From NCBI GenBank assembly GCA_963678275.1, contig OY782765.1, positions 1,302,001 through 1,366,000 on the forward strand: 64,000 nt of DNA, in the 5' to 3' direction. The DNA is from G963677445 sp963678275. Lineage in GTDB: Bacteria; Bacteroidota; Ignavibacteria; Ignavibacteriales; Melioribacteraceae. Below are positions 16,381 through 25,336 of this stretch, one piece after another. Numbering within the stretch: position 1 is the first letter of the stretch; every line of letters begins with the position of its first letter. The notes below the pieces were generated by a model. That model was not told where the DNA came from. It searched no databases and worked only from the letters and a program-made list of their open reading frames with translations. Position numbers and translations under genes: made by a program.

Positions 16381-17065
16381 ACCGGTCATTCATGTTGTAT
16401 CTGTTCCAATTGGTAACCGGGATGATATTACCTTAAGGGCTTTGAAAGTTCTTGAGTCGGTCGATTTTGTAATTTGCGAGGAGCTTAAACAGGCGCGCAG
16501 GCTCCTCTCTTATTATAATATATCAAAAGAACTTGTGCCCCTTAATGAACATAATGAAAAAGAAGCGACCAATGACCTGATAATCAGGATAGCGCAGGGT
16601 GAGAACGCGGCGCTGATATCTGACGCGGGCACTCCCCTTTTTTCTGATCCCGGCAATTATTTTACCAGGGAATGCGTTTATGCCGGAATAGAAATTTCAC
16701 CGGTTCCGGGGCCAAGTTCACTGATGGCAGCCCTCGTTACAACCGGACTAATTTTTGACACATTTTATTTTTTCGGATGGCTCTCGCAGAAAACAGACCA
16801 GAGAAAATCGCAGCTTAAAACACTCAGGCTGAGAAAAGAAATTATCATTCTTATGGAAACTCCTTACAGACTAAAAAAACTTCTTGGAGAAATTTCTAAA
16901 GTTTTCGGGAAAAATTTCCATACTGTTCTCGCGTATAAACTTACTATGCCGGAAGAAAAAATATTCAGGGGCCCGGCAGCTCAAATTCTCGCGGCCGTTG
17001 AAAAAGATAACCTGAAAGGTGAATTTGTTCTTATACTCGATAACAGAGGAAGAAAAAATTTTTAA
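16358..17065 (+). CDS. rsmI: 16S rRNA 2'-O-methyltransferase RsmI, non-ATG start
   Basis: Transfers methyl from S-adenosylmethionine to C1402 of 16S rRNA. The sequence IHVVSVPIGNRDDITLRALKVLE is the diagnostic N terminus of RsmI and lies upstream of the TTG at 16442, which therefore is not the start. The frame is open back to a stop at 16343-16345, and the only plausible codon is CTG at 16358 with AAGGA eight bases upstream (inference). That gives 235 residues, near family size. Later motifs: LISDAGTPLFSDPG and PGPSSLMAALVTTG. It overlaps the end of proS, so translation may be coupled. The poly-A tract at the end of proS is an alternative explanation through slippage. Confidence 0.85.
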   Translation: MTGKKKNKPVIHVVSVPIGNRDDITLRALKVLESVDFVICEELKQARRLLSYYNISKELVPLNEHNEKEATNDLIIRIAQGENAALISDAGTPLFSDPGNYFTRECVYAGIEISPVPGPSSLMAALVTTGLIFDTFYFFGWLSQKTDQRKSQLKTLRLRKEIIILMETPYRLKKLLGEISKVFGKNFHTVLAYKLTMPEEKIFRGPAAQILAAVEKDNLKGEFVLILDNRGRKNF

Positions 17066-17153
17066 CTTGCGAATTAAAGCGGTATATCTTTATTTACCGT
17101 TTGAACTTTCAGATGATTCCTGAAGTTCTATCTTTAAAAACATGGAGTAAAGA

Positions 17154-17696
17154 ATGCTTATTATACAGGATGTTGACCTGACACCAAACCCCCAGGCTCT
17201 GAAATTTATTCTCAACAAAAGGATATTACAGTTTGAGACACGAAATTTCAGCTCCCCGGATGAAGCGGTAAATGATCCTCTCGCAAAAGGGATTTTCGCT
17301 ATTGATGGTGTTGTGTCTGTTTTTTACATGGATAAATTTATTACCGTCGAAAAACGGGCTGAAATAAACTGGGGATTAATCCAGAAAAATCTGATAAACT
17401 TCATTAAAGATTTTGATGAATCAACTATTCCGCCTGAAAAAGAGATTGAAGGAAAAACAATTGAAGAAACAGAATTATTAAAATCTATCAATGATATTCT
17501 GGATCAGCGTGTAAGACCCGCTCTCGCGGGAGACGGAGGAGGCCTGGAAGTTATCGGTCTTGACGGGATGACCCTTAAAATCCGCTACCAGGGCGCCTGC
17601 GGAAGCTGCCCGAGTTCTATCAGAGGCACACTTGTCGCGATTGAAAATCTTTTAAGACGTGAAGTAAATCCCTCAATTGAAGTAGTATCGGCATAA
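17154..17696 (+). CDS. Nfu-type iron-sulfur cluster carrier
   Basis: 180 residues. The N-terminal 85 residues match the Nfu N-terminal domain (TPNPQALKFILNK), and the C-terminal 75 match the NifU C-terminal domain with the cluster-binding motif GACGSCPSS. Two such monomers hold a [4Fe-4S] cluster between their CxxC pairs and pass it to target enzymes. The neighbouring KamA-family radical SAM protein and polyferredoxin are possible clients (inference). The start is supported by GGAG about seven bases before the ATG. A strong terminator follows. Confidence 0.93.
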   Translation: MLIIQDVDLTPNPQALKFILNKRILQFETRNFSSPDEAVNDPLAKGIFAIDGVVSVFYMDKFITVEKRAEINWGLIQKNLINFIKDFDESTIPPEKEIEGKTIEETELLKSINDILDQRVRPALAGDGGGLEVIGLDGMTLKIRYQGACGSCPSSIRGTLVAIENLLRREVNPSIEVVSA

Positions 17697-17721
17697 TCAT
17701 TTACAAAAATATTCTTAAAAT

Positions 17722-17753
17722 AAAAAAACCTGCCGCTGCGGCAGGTTTTTTTT
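17722..17753. terminator. Bidirectional intrinsic terminator between nfu and kamA-like genes
   Basis: An A run, the seven-base GC-rich stem CCTGCCG (17729-17735), loop CTG, CGGCAGG (17739-17745), then eight T. It serves both convergent genes. Confidence 0.85.
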
Positions 17754-17761
17754 AATTTTAA

Positions 17762-19153
17762 TTAAGCTACGCCGAAAGATGAAACATTCTGTAATTCAGC
17801 GCTCTGATTTTCAGCTCTTATCTGCGCCTCACGCTTTTCTCTCAATATCTCTTCAAGCTCATCTTCATAAAAGAATTTTTCTTTACCGAATGCCGGCTCC
17901 AAATGATTCAGCCAAACCGCGCGCTGATCATATTTAGCGAAAAATGGTCTGCGAACCCATTCATGATTCCTTCCCTGCAGGAAGTTGAGCACAAATACTT
18001 TTTCACCATAAACTTCGGCAATACCTTCAACAACAACTTTTCCCGGTGTTGCCGACATAGATGGCCCCCTGACCGTACGGCTCAGGCCGGAAACCTGTAT
18101 ATAAGCTTTGCGGAATATTTCATAAGCTCTTGCGAGTGGAATCGCGAAATATTCACTCGCCCCTGTATCCCTTTCAACAAAGAAATAATAGGGTATAATA
18201 CCAAGCTTCACCTGTTCTTTCCACATTTTCGCCCATATATCGGGATGATTGTTTATATGCTTGATTAATGGCGATTGCGATCTGATTTCCGCGCCGGTAT
18301 CTCTTATTCGCCTGACTGCTTCTCTGACAACATTTGTTGAAAGTTCTGCCCAGTGATTAAAGTGAGCCATTATTGCCAGATGTTTACCAGCGTTGCTTAC
18401 CTCCTCAAAAAGATGCAGGATGTCATCCGCGTCTTTATCTGTAACATATCTGTAAGGCCAGTAACCAAGTGATTTTGTTCCAATACGTATATTTCGGATA
18501 TGATCATATTCGGGAGCAAGCAGAGGCTCTATATAAGCTCTGAGTTTGTCAACTCCCATTACCATAGGATCACCGCCGGTAAAAAGCACGTCGGTAATTT
18601 CTTTATGTGAACTTAGATATTTTTGAAATCTTTTTGATTCATCGGTGGCAAACTTTATATCGTTCATACCAACAAACTGAGCCCACCTGAAACAAAATGT
18701 GCAGTAGGCATGACAGGTTTGTCCGGCGGAAGGAAAAATTAAAGCTGTTTCGGTATATTTATGCTGAACACCTCTGACCGGTTCATGATCTTCGGTGAAA
18801 GGAACATTTGCCGTCAACTGTCCTGCCGGGTGAGGATTCAGTTCAAACCTGATTTTATTTGCCGCGGCTTTGATTTCGGAATTTGCCGCTCCCGATCTGA
18901 TCAGTGAAGCCATTCTTTCGAATTGTTCTTCACTAAGCATTTCTTTCTGCATAAAAGTAAGAATATAAATGGGATCATTCGGAACATTGTCCCAATTTAT
19001 CAGTTCCTCAACAACATAGTTGTTTGTTCTGAATGGCAAGACGTGGGCAACTACTTTGGAAGCAAATCGCTCTTCTTCGGATAAATGCTGCATCTGAGGA
19101 ATTTTATCTATATCACGCAGGCCGTAAAATTTCATTCTTTTCGGATTAATCAT
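17762..19153 (-). CDS. KamA-family radical SAM aminomutase
   Basis: 463 residues. It carries the radical SAM cluster motif CHAYCTFC (Cys147, Cys151, Cys154), followed by LFTGGDPMVMG as in lysine 2,3-aminomutases. A C-terminal PGK segment is a candidate pyridoxal phosphate lysine region. Family members move amino groups on lysine, glutamate or arginine; the substrate here cannot be assigned. The start is supported by AGGG six bases before the ATG. An 11-base inverted repeat lies upstream (19211-19254) and may control expression. It needs a [4Fe-4S] cluster, which the adjacent Nfu carrier might supply. Confidence 0.85.
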   Translation of the reverse strand: MINPKRMKFYGLRDIDKIPQMQHLSEEERFASKVVAHVLPFRTNNYVVEELINWDNVPNDPIYILTFMQKEMLSEEQFERMASLIRSGAANSEIKAAANKIRFELNPHPAGQLTANVPFTEDHEPVRGVQHKYTETALIFPSAGQTCHAYCTFCFRWAQFVGMNDIKFATDESKRFQKYLSSHKEITDVLFTGGDPMVMGVDKLRAYIEPLLAPEYDHIRNIRIGTKSLGYWPYRYVTDKDADDILHLFEEVSNAGKHLAIMAHFNHWAELSTNVVREAVRRIRDTGAEIRSQSPLIKHINNHPDIWAKMWKEQVKLGIIPYYFFVERDTGASEYFAIPLARAYEIFRKAYIQVSGLSRTVRGPSMSATPGKVVVEGIAEVYGEKVFVLNFLQGRNHEWVRRPFFAKYDQRAVWLNHLEPAFGKEKFFYEDELEEILREKREAQIRAENQSAELQNVSSFGVA

Positions 19154-19210
19154 ACGCTTCCCTTTCAGAAATTAGTAAGGTGGAATATACCCGCTAACTT
19201 AATAAATCTT

Positions 19211-19254
19211 TCAAGTCTTCCTTGTTAAAATTTTATTAAATCAGGAAGACTTGA
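19211..19254. promoter_or_regulatory. Perfect 11-base inverted repeat upstream of the kamA-like gene
   Basis: TCAAGTCTTCC (19211-19221) is repeated in inverse orientation as GGAAGACTTGA (19244-19254), with a 22-base AT-rich spacer. It sits about 58-101 bases upstream of the start codon at 19153. It could be an operator or a stem-loop leader. The lack of a T run argues against a simple terminator for the small gene at 19339. Confidence 0.45.
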
Positions 19255-19338
19255 TGCTGGTTATAAATTAAAATAATAGAATTTGAATAATTGTCAAGAG
19301 GTGACAAATATTTACTTAATATGATAACGTAAAATCGA

Positions 19339-19503
19339 CTATTTCAGTTCTGTTACTTTTGCGATATCATCAACACTTACAAATTTTTCCTGGAATTTGT
19401 AAGAACCCTTCTCTGTCTTTACTGTCTTTACAAATTTTACGTTAATAAGATTCGATTTTGACTTTGCTTTTGATTTATCAGCGAATGTCTGTGTTTTAGC
19501 CAT
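19339..19503 (-). CDS. 54-residue basic protein, DUF4295-like
   Basis: Encodes MAKTQTFADKSKAKSKSNL and then INVKFVKTVKTEKGSYKF, 54 residues, very rich in lysine. AGGAG lies eight bases before the ATG, a good ribosome site. The pattern (MAK start, basic linker, KTEKGSYKFQEKFV) resembles the small DUF4295 proteins of Bacteroidota, which are encoded near ribosomal protein genes in those genomes and are thought to be ribosome-associated. The resemblance is by eye only, and here the gene stands alone. A possible promoter is not obvious. Confidence 0.7.
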   Translation of the reverse strand: MAKTQTFADKSKAKSKSNLINVKFVKTVKTEKGSYKFQEKFVSVDDIAKVTELK

Positions 19504-19997
19504 AATTTTATCTCCTGTATTTTAGCAAAGAAATATAATAAAAAAATTCCATTATTTAAATATTTCAGGAGTTTTTTTAGTGATATTTTATCACCCAAAT
19601 TTAACAAAAGGAACTTTTCAATAATAATTCCCAAGTGCCAAAACCAGAAACAAAAAGAAACTCAGAATAAAAAGCATATTCGTTCTCGTAATTTTCTTCT
19701 TCCTCTGCTTTAATTTTTCTCTGGTGTTTTGTTCGACCACTCCGCAAGGAGTTAAAATCTACGTTAAAAGGTGAAAAGATCAGGAAGATTAATAAATTAT
19801 TTAGTTTACCAGCCTCAACATGGCAGATCAAAACCATTGGCGATGGTATACTGATGATGTTTAATAATATTTTCCGAACTCCTTACTTCCATCAAAATGT
19901 ATTATCGTGATTTCATACACACCAAGACACAATTCAACGATTTTTTTTACGATTTAATCACCTCGCCCAAAGCGCCGAATATAATTCAGAGTATGTT
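19504..19997. repeat. Intergenic island with minus-strand copy of the shared module
   Basis: No gene is supported. Positions 19735-19770 read on the minus strand as CCTTTTAACGTAGATTTTAA followed by CTCCTTGCGGAGTGG, a variant of the module found in the other islands with the same hairpin (ACTCC, loop TTGC, GGAGT). The rest is AT-rich and without recognisable coding capacity. Confidence 0.45.
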
Positions 19998-20164
19998 ATA
20001 TGGTGTACCTGACGGCACACACGGACGCTTTTTTTCTACCAAGATTTTACCCCTGACGGGGCAATCTTTTACAGTAATTACTATTTATGTCCCGTTAGGG
20101 ACATCATATCGGTAAAAAAAAAGAGACCAGCAAAATATCAGGTGTGCCGTCAGGTACACCATAT
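19998..20164. repeat. 167-base element bounded by 23-base perfect inverted repeats
   Basis: The left end 19998-20020 (ATATGGTGTACCTGACGGCA and three more bases) is repeated perfectly in inverse orientation at 20142-20164. Each end can itself fold as GTGTACC-TGAC-GGCACAC. Inside lie two more hairpins: AAGATT..CCCC-TGAC-GGGG..AATCTT (20041-20067) and ATGTCCC-GTTA-GGGACAT (20087-20104). It has no ORF of note. The shape resembles a small non-autonomous element or a structured RNA. Confidence 0.7.
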
Positions 20165-20479
20165 TTATCAGCGGAAGTACAATAAATATATTTATAACAG
20201 TCCGCAAATCAATAAGTTACCCAAAATTCTTTCGGGTTGCGCAACAACAATGCGATAATTTATTTTATGAATAGTTTACAATAAGAAGTTGTTTTTTAAG
20301 AGGAGTCAGGAGTTCTGTAATTTACCACAACACTATACTCATAAAAAGCATCCCGAATGTGATTTAATATCAATAGCCCCGGACTGTGAAAGAAGAAAGC
20401 TGACCGTAGTAAAAAGGAAAACATAAAAAAAAGATACTGAAGAGATCAACATTATGACAACAAAAAAAGAACTGATTTC

Positions 20480-20790
20480 ATATTCCGGTCAAAAATTTTG
20501 CCGGGTGGTCCTTTTTGCAGCAAAGGTTAAAAAAATTAAAATAAGGTTTTTTGAGCTTTTTGTGGGATTTTGTGTTTTAGTGTTTCAGTGGCCTTTCTTC
20601 CGCCTGAATCTGTAAAATCAGCTTAATCAGTAAAAATCAGCGATAAATTCTGACTTATCAATTGTTCATTATTAATTATTAATTATTAATTATTAATTAT
20701 TAATTACTAATTGTTAATTGAAATCTTTCCATTTTGAGTAAAATTTGACTGCCTGCGGAATAATCCGACCAAATCGGCCAATAAAAAATT
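20480..20790. repeat. Diverged copy of family B repeat
   Basis: Holds AAGGTTAAAAAAATTAAAAT, then TTTTGTGGGATTTTGTGTTTTAG, a TTCTTCCGCCTGAATC block, repeated AATCAG words, five or more ATTATTA heptamers (about 20660-20705), and the module CCATTTTGAGTAAAATTTGA with CTGCCTGCGGAATAATC. The order matches the 57.7-58.4 kb copies. It ends about 70 bases before the amino-acid dehydrogenase gene. The stretch 20165-20480 shows nothing recognisable. Confidence 0.6.
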
Positions 20791-20862
20791 ATTCCTTTAT
20801 TCCCTCCCCGCGGATTGTTAAATTTAGATGTACTATTTTATTTGATTTTAACGGAGCAAAAA

Positions 20863-22176
20863 ATGTCGAATACAAACTTGTTGGATTTTTCTCCTTCAGC
20901 ATTTGTAAAATTTCTGAAAGAAAATAATATTAAACGTTTCTATTTTATTTATCTCCCTGATGAAAAAAGGGTTGTTGCATCCCACAAAGTTCTTGGTCCT
21001 ATTGCAGACTTCATCACCAGTGACAAACGTGACTTCGACACACATGAAGGTATGTTTTTCTCACTGCTCGCTGAATATGATACAATTCTCGGCGCGTTTG
21101 TTCACCGCACCAACCGTGGACAAGCTGCGGGAGGTGTTCGCTACTGGAGCTATAAAACCATGGAAGATTATTTCCGCGATGGTATGCGCCTCGGTAAAGG
21201 AATGACACAGAAAAATGCCCTCGCCGGATTATGGTGGGGCGGTGGAAAAGGTGTTATAGCGCATAATCCTGATGTGGATAAATACGATCCCGAAATCCGG
21301 GAAATAATTTATTCTGAGTATGGTAAATTTATGACCAGTCTCGCGGGCTGTTATGTTACCGCCGAAGATGTTGGCACAAATGTGGAAGATATGCAGAATA
21401 TTTTTTCGCAAACGAGGTTTACTACCTGCATCCCCGATTTTCTCGGCGGCAGCGGAAATCCTTCTGTCCCTACCGCGAAAGGTGTTGTAAGCGGGATGGA
21501 AGCCGCGCTTGAATTCCGGGGCATGGGCTCGCTTGAAAGTAAAACGATTGCGGTTCAGGGTATGGGTAATGTTGGCGCTCCACTGATCAGATTTTTATTT
21601 GAGAAAGGTGTCAAAAAAATTATCGCCTGTGATGTGAATGAACAGAATGTCAACAAACTGACCGATGAATTTCCTGAAAAACTGGAAGCGTCGCTTGTTG
21701 AAATAGACGACAAATCTATTTTTTCGGCAGATTGTGATATTCTGGCGCCCTGCGCCACCGGGGCGATTTTGAATCCTGAAACAATAGGAATGCTCAAAGC
21801 AAAAATTATCTGCGGCGCGGCAAATAACCAGCTTGAAGATACCTTCCGTGATGATAAACTTATCTTCGAAAAAGGCATTACATACGTTCCCGACTTCCTG
21901 ACAAACAGAATGGGAATTGTAAACTGCGCGAATGAACAATATGGTTATATAAAAAATGACCCAGCTATTGAGCAGCATTTTAATCCCGAATGGGAATATT
22001 CTATCTATAAAATGGCGATGGAAATATTAACAAATTCGAAAACCAAAAATATACCTCCGGCGGTAGCCGCCTCTCAAAAGGCTGATGAACTGAGCAGAAT
22101 AGATCATCCTGTGATGGGACACCGGGGAGAGATGATTATCAAATCGCTGATGGAACAGGGCTGGGAAAAAATGTAA
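20863..22176 (+). CDS. Glu/Leu/Phe/Val dehydrogenase family
   Basis: 437 residues; oxidative deamination of an amino acid to its 2-oxo acid with NAD(P), cytoplasmic. The N-terminal domain holds GGVRYW (90-95) and GMTQKNALAGLWWGGGKG (113-130), which includes catalytic-lysine-type motifs of the family. The Rossmann domain begins with AVQGMGNVGAPL. The C-terminal part has NQYGYIKNDPAIE. The WGGGKG form is nearer to the leucine/valine type than to the classical glutamate dehydrogenases, but specificity cannot be fixed by eye. The start is the ATG at 20863 because GGAG lies upstream; an extension to 20815 has no support. A stem-loop follows. Confidence 0.9.
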   Translation: MSNTNLLDFSPSAFVKFLKENNIKRFYFIYLPDEKRVVASHKVLGPIADFITSDKRDFDTHEGMFFSLLAEYDTILGAFVHRTNRGQAAGGVRYWSYKTMEDYFRDGMRLGKGMTQKNALAGLWWGGGKGVIAHNPDVDKYDPEIREIIYSEYGKFMTSLAGCYVTAEDVGTNVEDMQNIFSQTRFTTCIPDFLGGSGNPSVPTAKGVVSGMEAALEFRGMGSLESKTIAVQGMGNVGAPLIRFLFEKGVKKIIACDVNEQNVNKLTDEFPEKLEASLVEIDDKSIFSADCDILAPCATGAILNPETIGMLKAKIICGAANNQLEDTFRDDKLIFEKGITYVPDFLTNRMGIVNCANEQYGYIKNDPAIEQHFNPEWEYSIYKMAMEILTNSKTKNIPPAVAASQKADELSRIDHPVMGHRGEMIIKSLMEQGWEKM

Positions 22177-22234
22177 TTTCAGGCGGAATCCTGAAAGTTA
22201 ATTTACAATTTCTGCAAGAATGACAAAAATATTA

Positions 22235-22268
22235 CCTCTCTCCCTGAATGTTTTACCGGGGAGAGAGG
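22235..22268. terminator. Stem-loop between convergent genes
   Basis: A perfect ten-base stem, CCTCTCTCCC (22235-22244) with GGGAGAGAGG (22259-22268), and a 14-base loop. No T run follows on either strand, so it may be a weak or factor-dependent terminator. Confidence 0.4.
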
Positions 22269-22292
22269 ATATCCTACGGAACGAGAGAAAAA

Positions 22293-22748
22293 TTATTCAA
22301 TTTTAATTACTATTTCAATTTCATCTTTATTCACTACGAAACTGGCATCTTTATAGTCGGGCGGACCAAAGCTGCCCCTTGCGTTATTTGAAAAACCATA
22401 AGCTTCGCTGGGCATCCCGAGAAAATTTGTATCCATTTTTTTGTTTCCATTTTCATCGTGGAAAGATTTTGCGGCGTACTCGCCGAATGGAAGATTTTCG
22501 ATAACCCATCTCGCCTCGCCCCCTTTGATCTCGCAGGCATTTTTCATCAAAGCTCCGTGGTTTTCATATTCCTCCCTGTTGCCGCATAACGCGCAGTTCA
22601 CAGCGCCATCATCCGATTCCATACCTTTAAAAACAATTACCAGCCGGGCGGTTTTACTGCTGTCAATATTTTCCTGGCCGGACAACGCGGCAGAAGTGAA
22701 AAAAAACAGAAAAACAGAGAGATAAAGAAACATTTTGATGCTGCTCAT
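22293..22748 (-). CDS. Secreted DUF2141 protein
   Basis: 151 residues with a signal peptide (about residues 1-24, ending ALSGQ). The mature part fits the DUF2141 beta-sandwich family: FGEYAAKSFHDENGNKKMD is its characteristic segment, followed by PSEAYGFSNNARG. The molecular role of the family is unknown; members are envelope or periplasmic proteins common in Bacteroidota and Proteobacteria. The start is supported by AAGGA eight bases upstream. Convergent with the dehydrogenase gene. Confidence 0.85.
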   Translation of the reverse strand: MSSIKMFLYLSVFLFFFTSAALSGQENIDSSKTARLVIVFKGMESDDGAVNCALCGNREEYENHGALMKNACEIKGGEARWVIENLPFGEYAAKSFHDENGNKKMDTNFLGMPSEAYGFSNNARGSFGPPDYKDASFVVNKDEIEIVIKIE

Positions 22749-22853
22749 GATATAATTCCTTATAATGCTTTACATTTTATTGATTTGATAATTTGAATTC
22801 AGAACTTTATATTTTGCGCTCCTGAAAACATCCGGAACAGAAACAGGCTGTAA

Positions 22854-24008
22854 ATGAAAAATTATATTTTTTACATTCTCATATTACTGACAACATCTTA
22901 TTTTATCAAGGGTGAATCAGAAGGGACAAGATTTGATTCACTCGTTTATGAAGGGATACACCATATTTACAACCTGAGATTCGATTCTGCCGATTCCCTT
23001 TTTAATATTGTTAAATCAGAATATCCCGATCACCCTGCCGGTACGTTTTTCGAAGGGATGGTGGTCTGGTGGCAGATAATGATCGATTTCGATAATAAAT
23101 CGCTGGATGAAAAACTTGTGGAAAACCTTGAGAAAGTTATCGAACAATGTGATGAAATTCTGGATGAACACCCCGACAATGTTGACGCAATATTTTTTAA
23201 GGGAGGAGCCCTTGGTTTCAGGGGAAAACTCTATTCAATCAGAAAAGACTGGCTCAATGCCGCCCTCGATGGCAAGGACGCGCTGCCCCTTGTCCACCAG
23301 GCTTACGCCCTCGCGCCCGCGAACCAGGATGTCCAGCTTGGTTTCGGAATTTATAATTATTACGCGGCGGTAATTCCTGAAAAATATCCTTTCGTAAAAC
23401 CTTTCATGCTTTTTTTTCCCGAAGGAAATAAGAAAAAAGGGATAGAGCAGCTTGAAATAGCGGCCGATAGCGGTAAATATTCCAGGTATGAAGCCCGCTA
23501 TTTTCTTGCCACTTTGTTTCTTCTCTATGAAAAAAATTATGATAAGGCTCTGAAGTACCTCAACAGTCTGCTGAATGACTTTCCTTTAAATCCTGTTTTC
23601 AACCGATACCACGCGTTAGCTTTTTATACAAAAAGAGATTACAAAAAAGCCGACAGCCTTTATCATATAATAATAGAGAGAAATGAACAAAAACTAAAGG
23701 GCTATAGCTGCTGGTTAAAAAGAGAAGCTCATTATTATCTTGGAAAGATGGATAAAAAATTCAATCGCTTAAATTCAGCGTTTAATCATTTCCTTGAAAG
23801 TGAACGAATATCAATATTGCTCGATAAAAAACGGGATGAAGCATCAGGATTTCAGATTAAATCCACTCTTGAAATCGCGAATATCCTGGCCGGCAGAGGA
23901 GAATCAGCAAAAGCCGCTGAACGATATAAAAAGATACTTGAGCTCAGGGACTATAAAGATTCTCATAATATAGCTGAAAAAGCGCTGGAGCGAATAAATA
24001 AAGATTAA
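22854..24008 (+). CDS. Exported TPR-like protein
   Basis: 384 residues with a signal peptide (MKNYIFYILILLTTSYFIKG). The rest is helical, with tetratricopeptide-like pairs: SLVYEGIHHIYNLRFDSADSL and ALKYLNSLLNDFPLNPVF are recognisable units. Such proteins usually scaffold envelope complexes. No partner gene is apparent; it is divergent from the DUF2141 gene with about 105 bases between. The SD is weak (AGG six bases before the ATG). Confidence 0.8.
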   Translation: MKNYIFYILILLTTSYFIKGESEGTRFDSLVYEGIHHIYNLRFDSADSLFNIVKSEYPDHPAGTFFEGMVVWWQIMIDFDNKSLDEKLVENLEKVIEQCDEILDEHPDNVDAIFFKGGALGFRGKLYSIRKDWLNAALDGKDALPLVHQAYALAPANQDVQLGFGIYNYYAAVIPEKYPFVKPFMLFFPEGNKKKGIEQLEIAADSGKYSRYEARYFLATLFLLYEKNYDKALKYLNSLLNDFPLNPVFNRYHALAFYTKRDYKKADSLYHIIIERNEQKLKGYSCWLKREAHYYLGKMDKKFNRLNSAFNHFLESERISILLDKKRDEASGFQIKSTLEIANILAGRGESAKAAERYKKILELRDYKDSHNIAEKALERINKD

Positions 24009-24055
24009 TTCATAAGCATCATATTCTTCTTTTAAATTGCGGAATTATTAAAAAT

Positions 24056-24112
24056 TCCGGCAGGCGCAAATAATTATTAATCAACTCCTAATATATATTC
24101 ATGCCTGCCGGA
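24056..24112. repeat. Ten-base inverted repeat between convergent genes
   Basis: TCCGGCAGGC (24056-24065) and GCCTGCCGGA (24103-24112) flank a 37-base AT-rich spacer. A nested GGAATT..AATTCC hairpin precedes it. The CCGG/GGAAT wording resembles the ends of the hairpin in the 26.8-28.3 kb repeats. It may act as a terminator, although the loop is long. Confidence 0.4.
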
Positions 24113-24120
24113 TCAGCAGA

Positions 24121-25200
24121 TCACTTCATAAGTATCATTTTTTTTACATCTCTGAAGGAACCTATCTGAATTTCATAAAAAAAGCAACCTGAAGAATAAT
24201 CCTCAGCATTCCATTCCGTTTCATAAATTCCCCCCTGTTTAATTTCATTTAGAAGAATAGACACTTCTTCACCTAAGAAATTATATATTTTAATCTTCAC
24301 ATTCCACACTCCCGCGGGAACCGAATATTTAATCTTTGTTGAAGGATTAAAGGGATTGGGATAATTTTGTGCGAGCTCAAATTTTAGTTCTGAATCGGAA
24401 CTGTGGTCTCTCCCCAAACCAACAGGTTCGGCCTCAGAATACCGGATATAAGCCGAAAGAGACCCCGGACCGCTATATTGACACCCTCCTGCCATAAATA
24501 CCACTCCATGCTCTTTGGTCATCCAGTAATAACTTGTATCGGGCTCTTCCCAACCGCCCGTATCATCACTCCATTCATAATCGAGAACTCTCAGCCGTAA
24601 AGATGCATATTCACCATAAGGTGTCTTTACAGTACCCCAGCCATCCGCTATCCTTTCGGTTTTGCATTCAATTGTGTCATCGATTACTCCGTTATGATAG
24701 GAATATTCAGTATAGTCATCACTCCAGTTGCTCTGGTATGTTAAGGGGAAAACAAAGGAATTGACGTAAGGATCAAATTCGAGAAGTATCACACTGGATG
24801 CCGGATTTGAATACATTTCATAGGCGATCATCTGAACTGCCGAAGATGTAACTCTGGCATGCGTATCCCTGATATAATTAAATCCCGGCTGAATTTCCAT
24901 CTCCCACCTGGTAAGAGAATTCGCGTCGGGATATGTCGAAACAACAGGATCAATAGTTTTTTCTGATGCCGGGGCCATTACGCTGATGGTATCCGCGCAT
25001 GAAAAATCCCAGTAATAATCAGCTCCGGTTGCCACGACATCAAATGTTACATTGTCACAATTACCCTCATAAAATGTCGATTCATATCCGATATCCATAA
25101 TTAAATCATCGGAATTGACTACTATCTGCGCTAAACTGCTGACCGAAATCAACAAAGTTTGAAGTGATATGACGATGATGCTGTAAAATCTGACTTTCAT
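24121..25200 (-). CDS. Secreted protein with T9SS tail, unknown domain
   Basis: 359 residues. A signal peptide (MKVRFYSIIVISLQTLLISVSSLAQ) is followed by about 240 residues without a recognised family, rich in aromatic and acidic residues (YYWDFSCADT, YEWSDDTGGWEEPDTSYYW), and then a T9SS type A sorting domain (QNYPNPFNPSTKIKYS, ending KMILMK). AGGGAG lies about ten bases before the ATG. It lies next to another T9SS cargo gene but with a separate 136-base gap, so co-transcription is unproven. Confidence 0.82.
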   Translation of the reverse strand: MKVRFYSIIVISLQTLLISVSSLAQIVVNSDDLIMDIGYESTFYEGNCDNVTFDVVATGADYYWDFSCADTISVMAPASEKTIDPVVSTYPDANSLTRWEMEIQPGFNYIRDTHARVTSSAVQMIAYEMYSNPASSVILLEFDPYVNSFVFPLTYQSNWSDDYTEYSYHNGVIDDTIECKTERIADGWGTVKTPYGEYASLRLRVLDYEWSDDTGGWEEPDTSYYWMTKEHGVVFMAGGCQYSGPGSLSAYIRYSEAEPVGLGRDHSSDSELKFELAQNYPNPFNPSTKIKYSVPAGVWNVKIKIYNFLGEEVSILLNEIKQGGIYETEWNAEDYSSGCFFYEIQIGSFRDVKKMILMK

Positions 25201-25336
25201 ATCAAAGGCTCCCTGTAATTTTAAAAATTACTGAAATAACAGGAGAATAAAACGGGAATTTTTGTTTATACATCCCGCTATTTCAGTACTAAATTTTAGT
25301 TATTGCGCTTTGACTGTGAAAAAGTTCAGTTTCAGT

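Noticed and set aside
16371..16390. Programmed ProS-RsmI fusion through the A-run
   Set aside because: Both genes are normally separate and an SD plus CTG explains the start more simply; kept only as an alternative.
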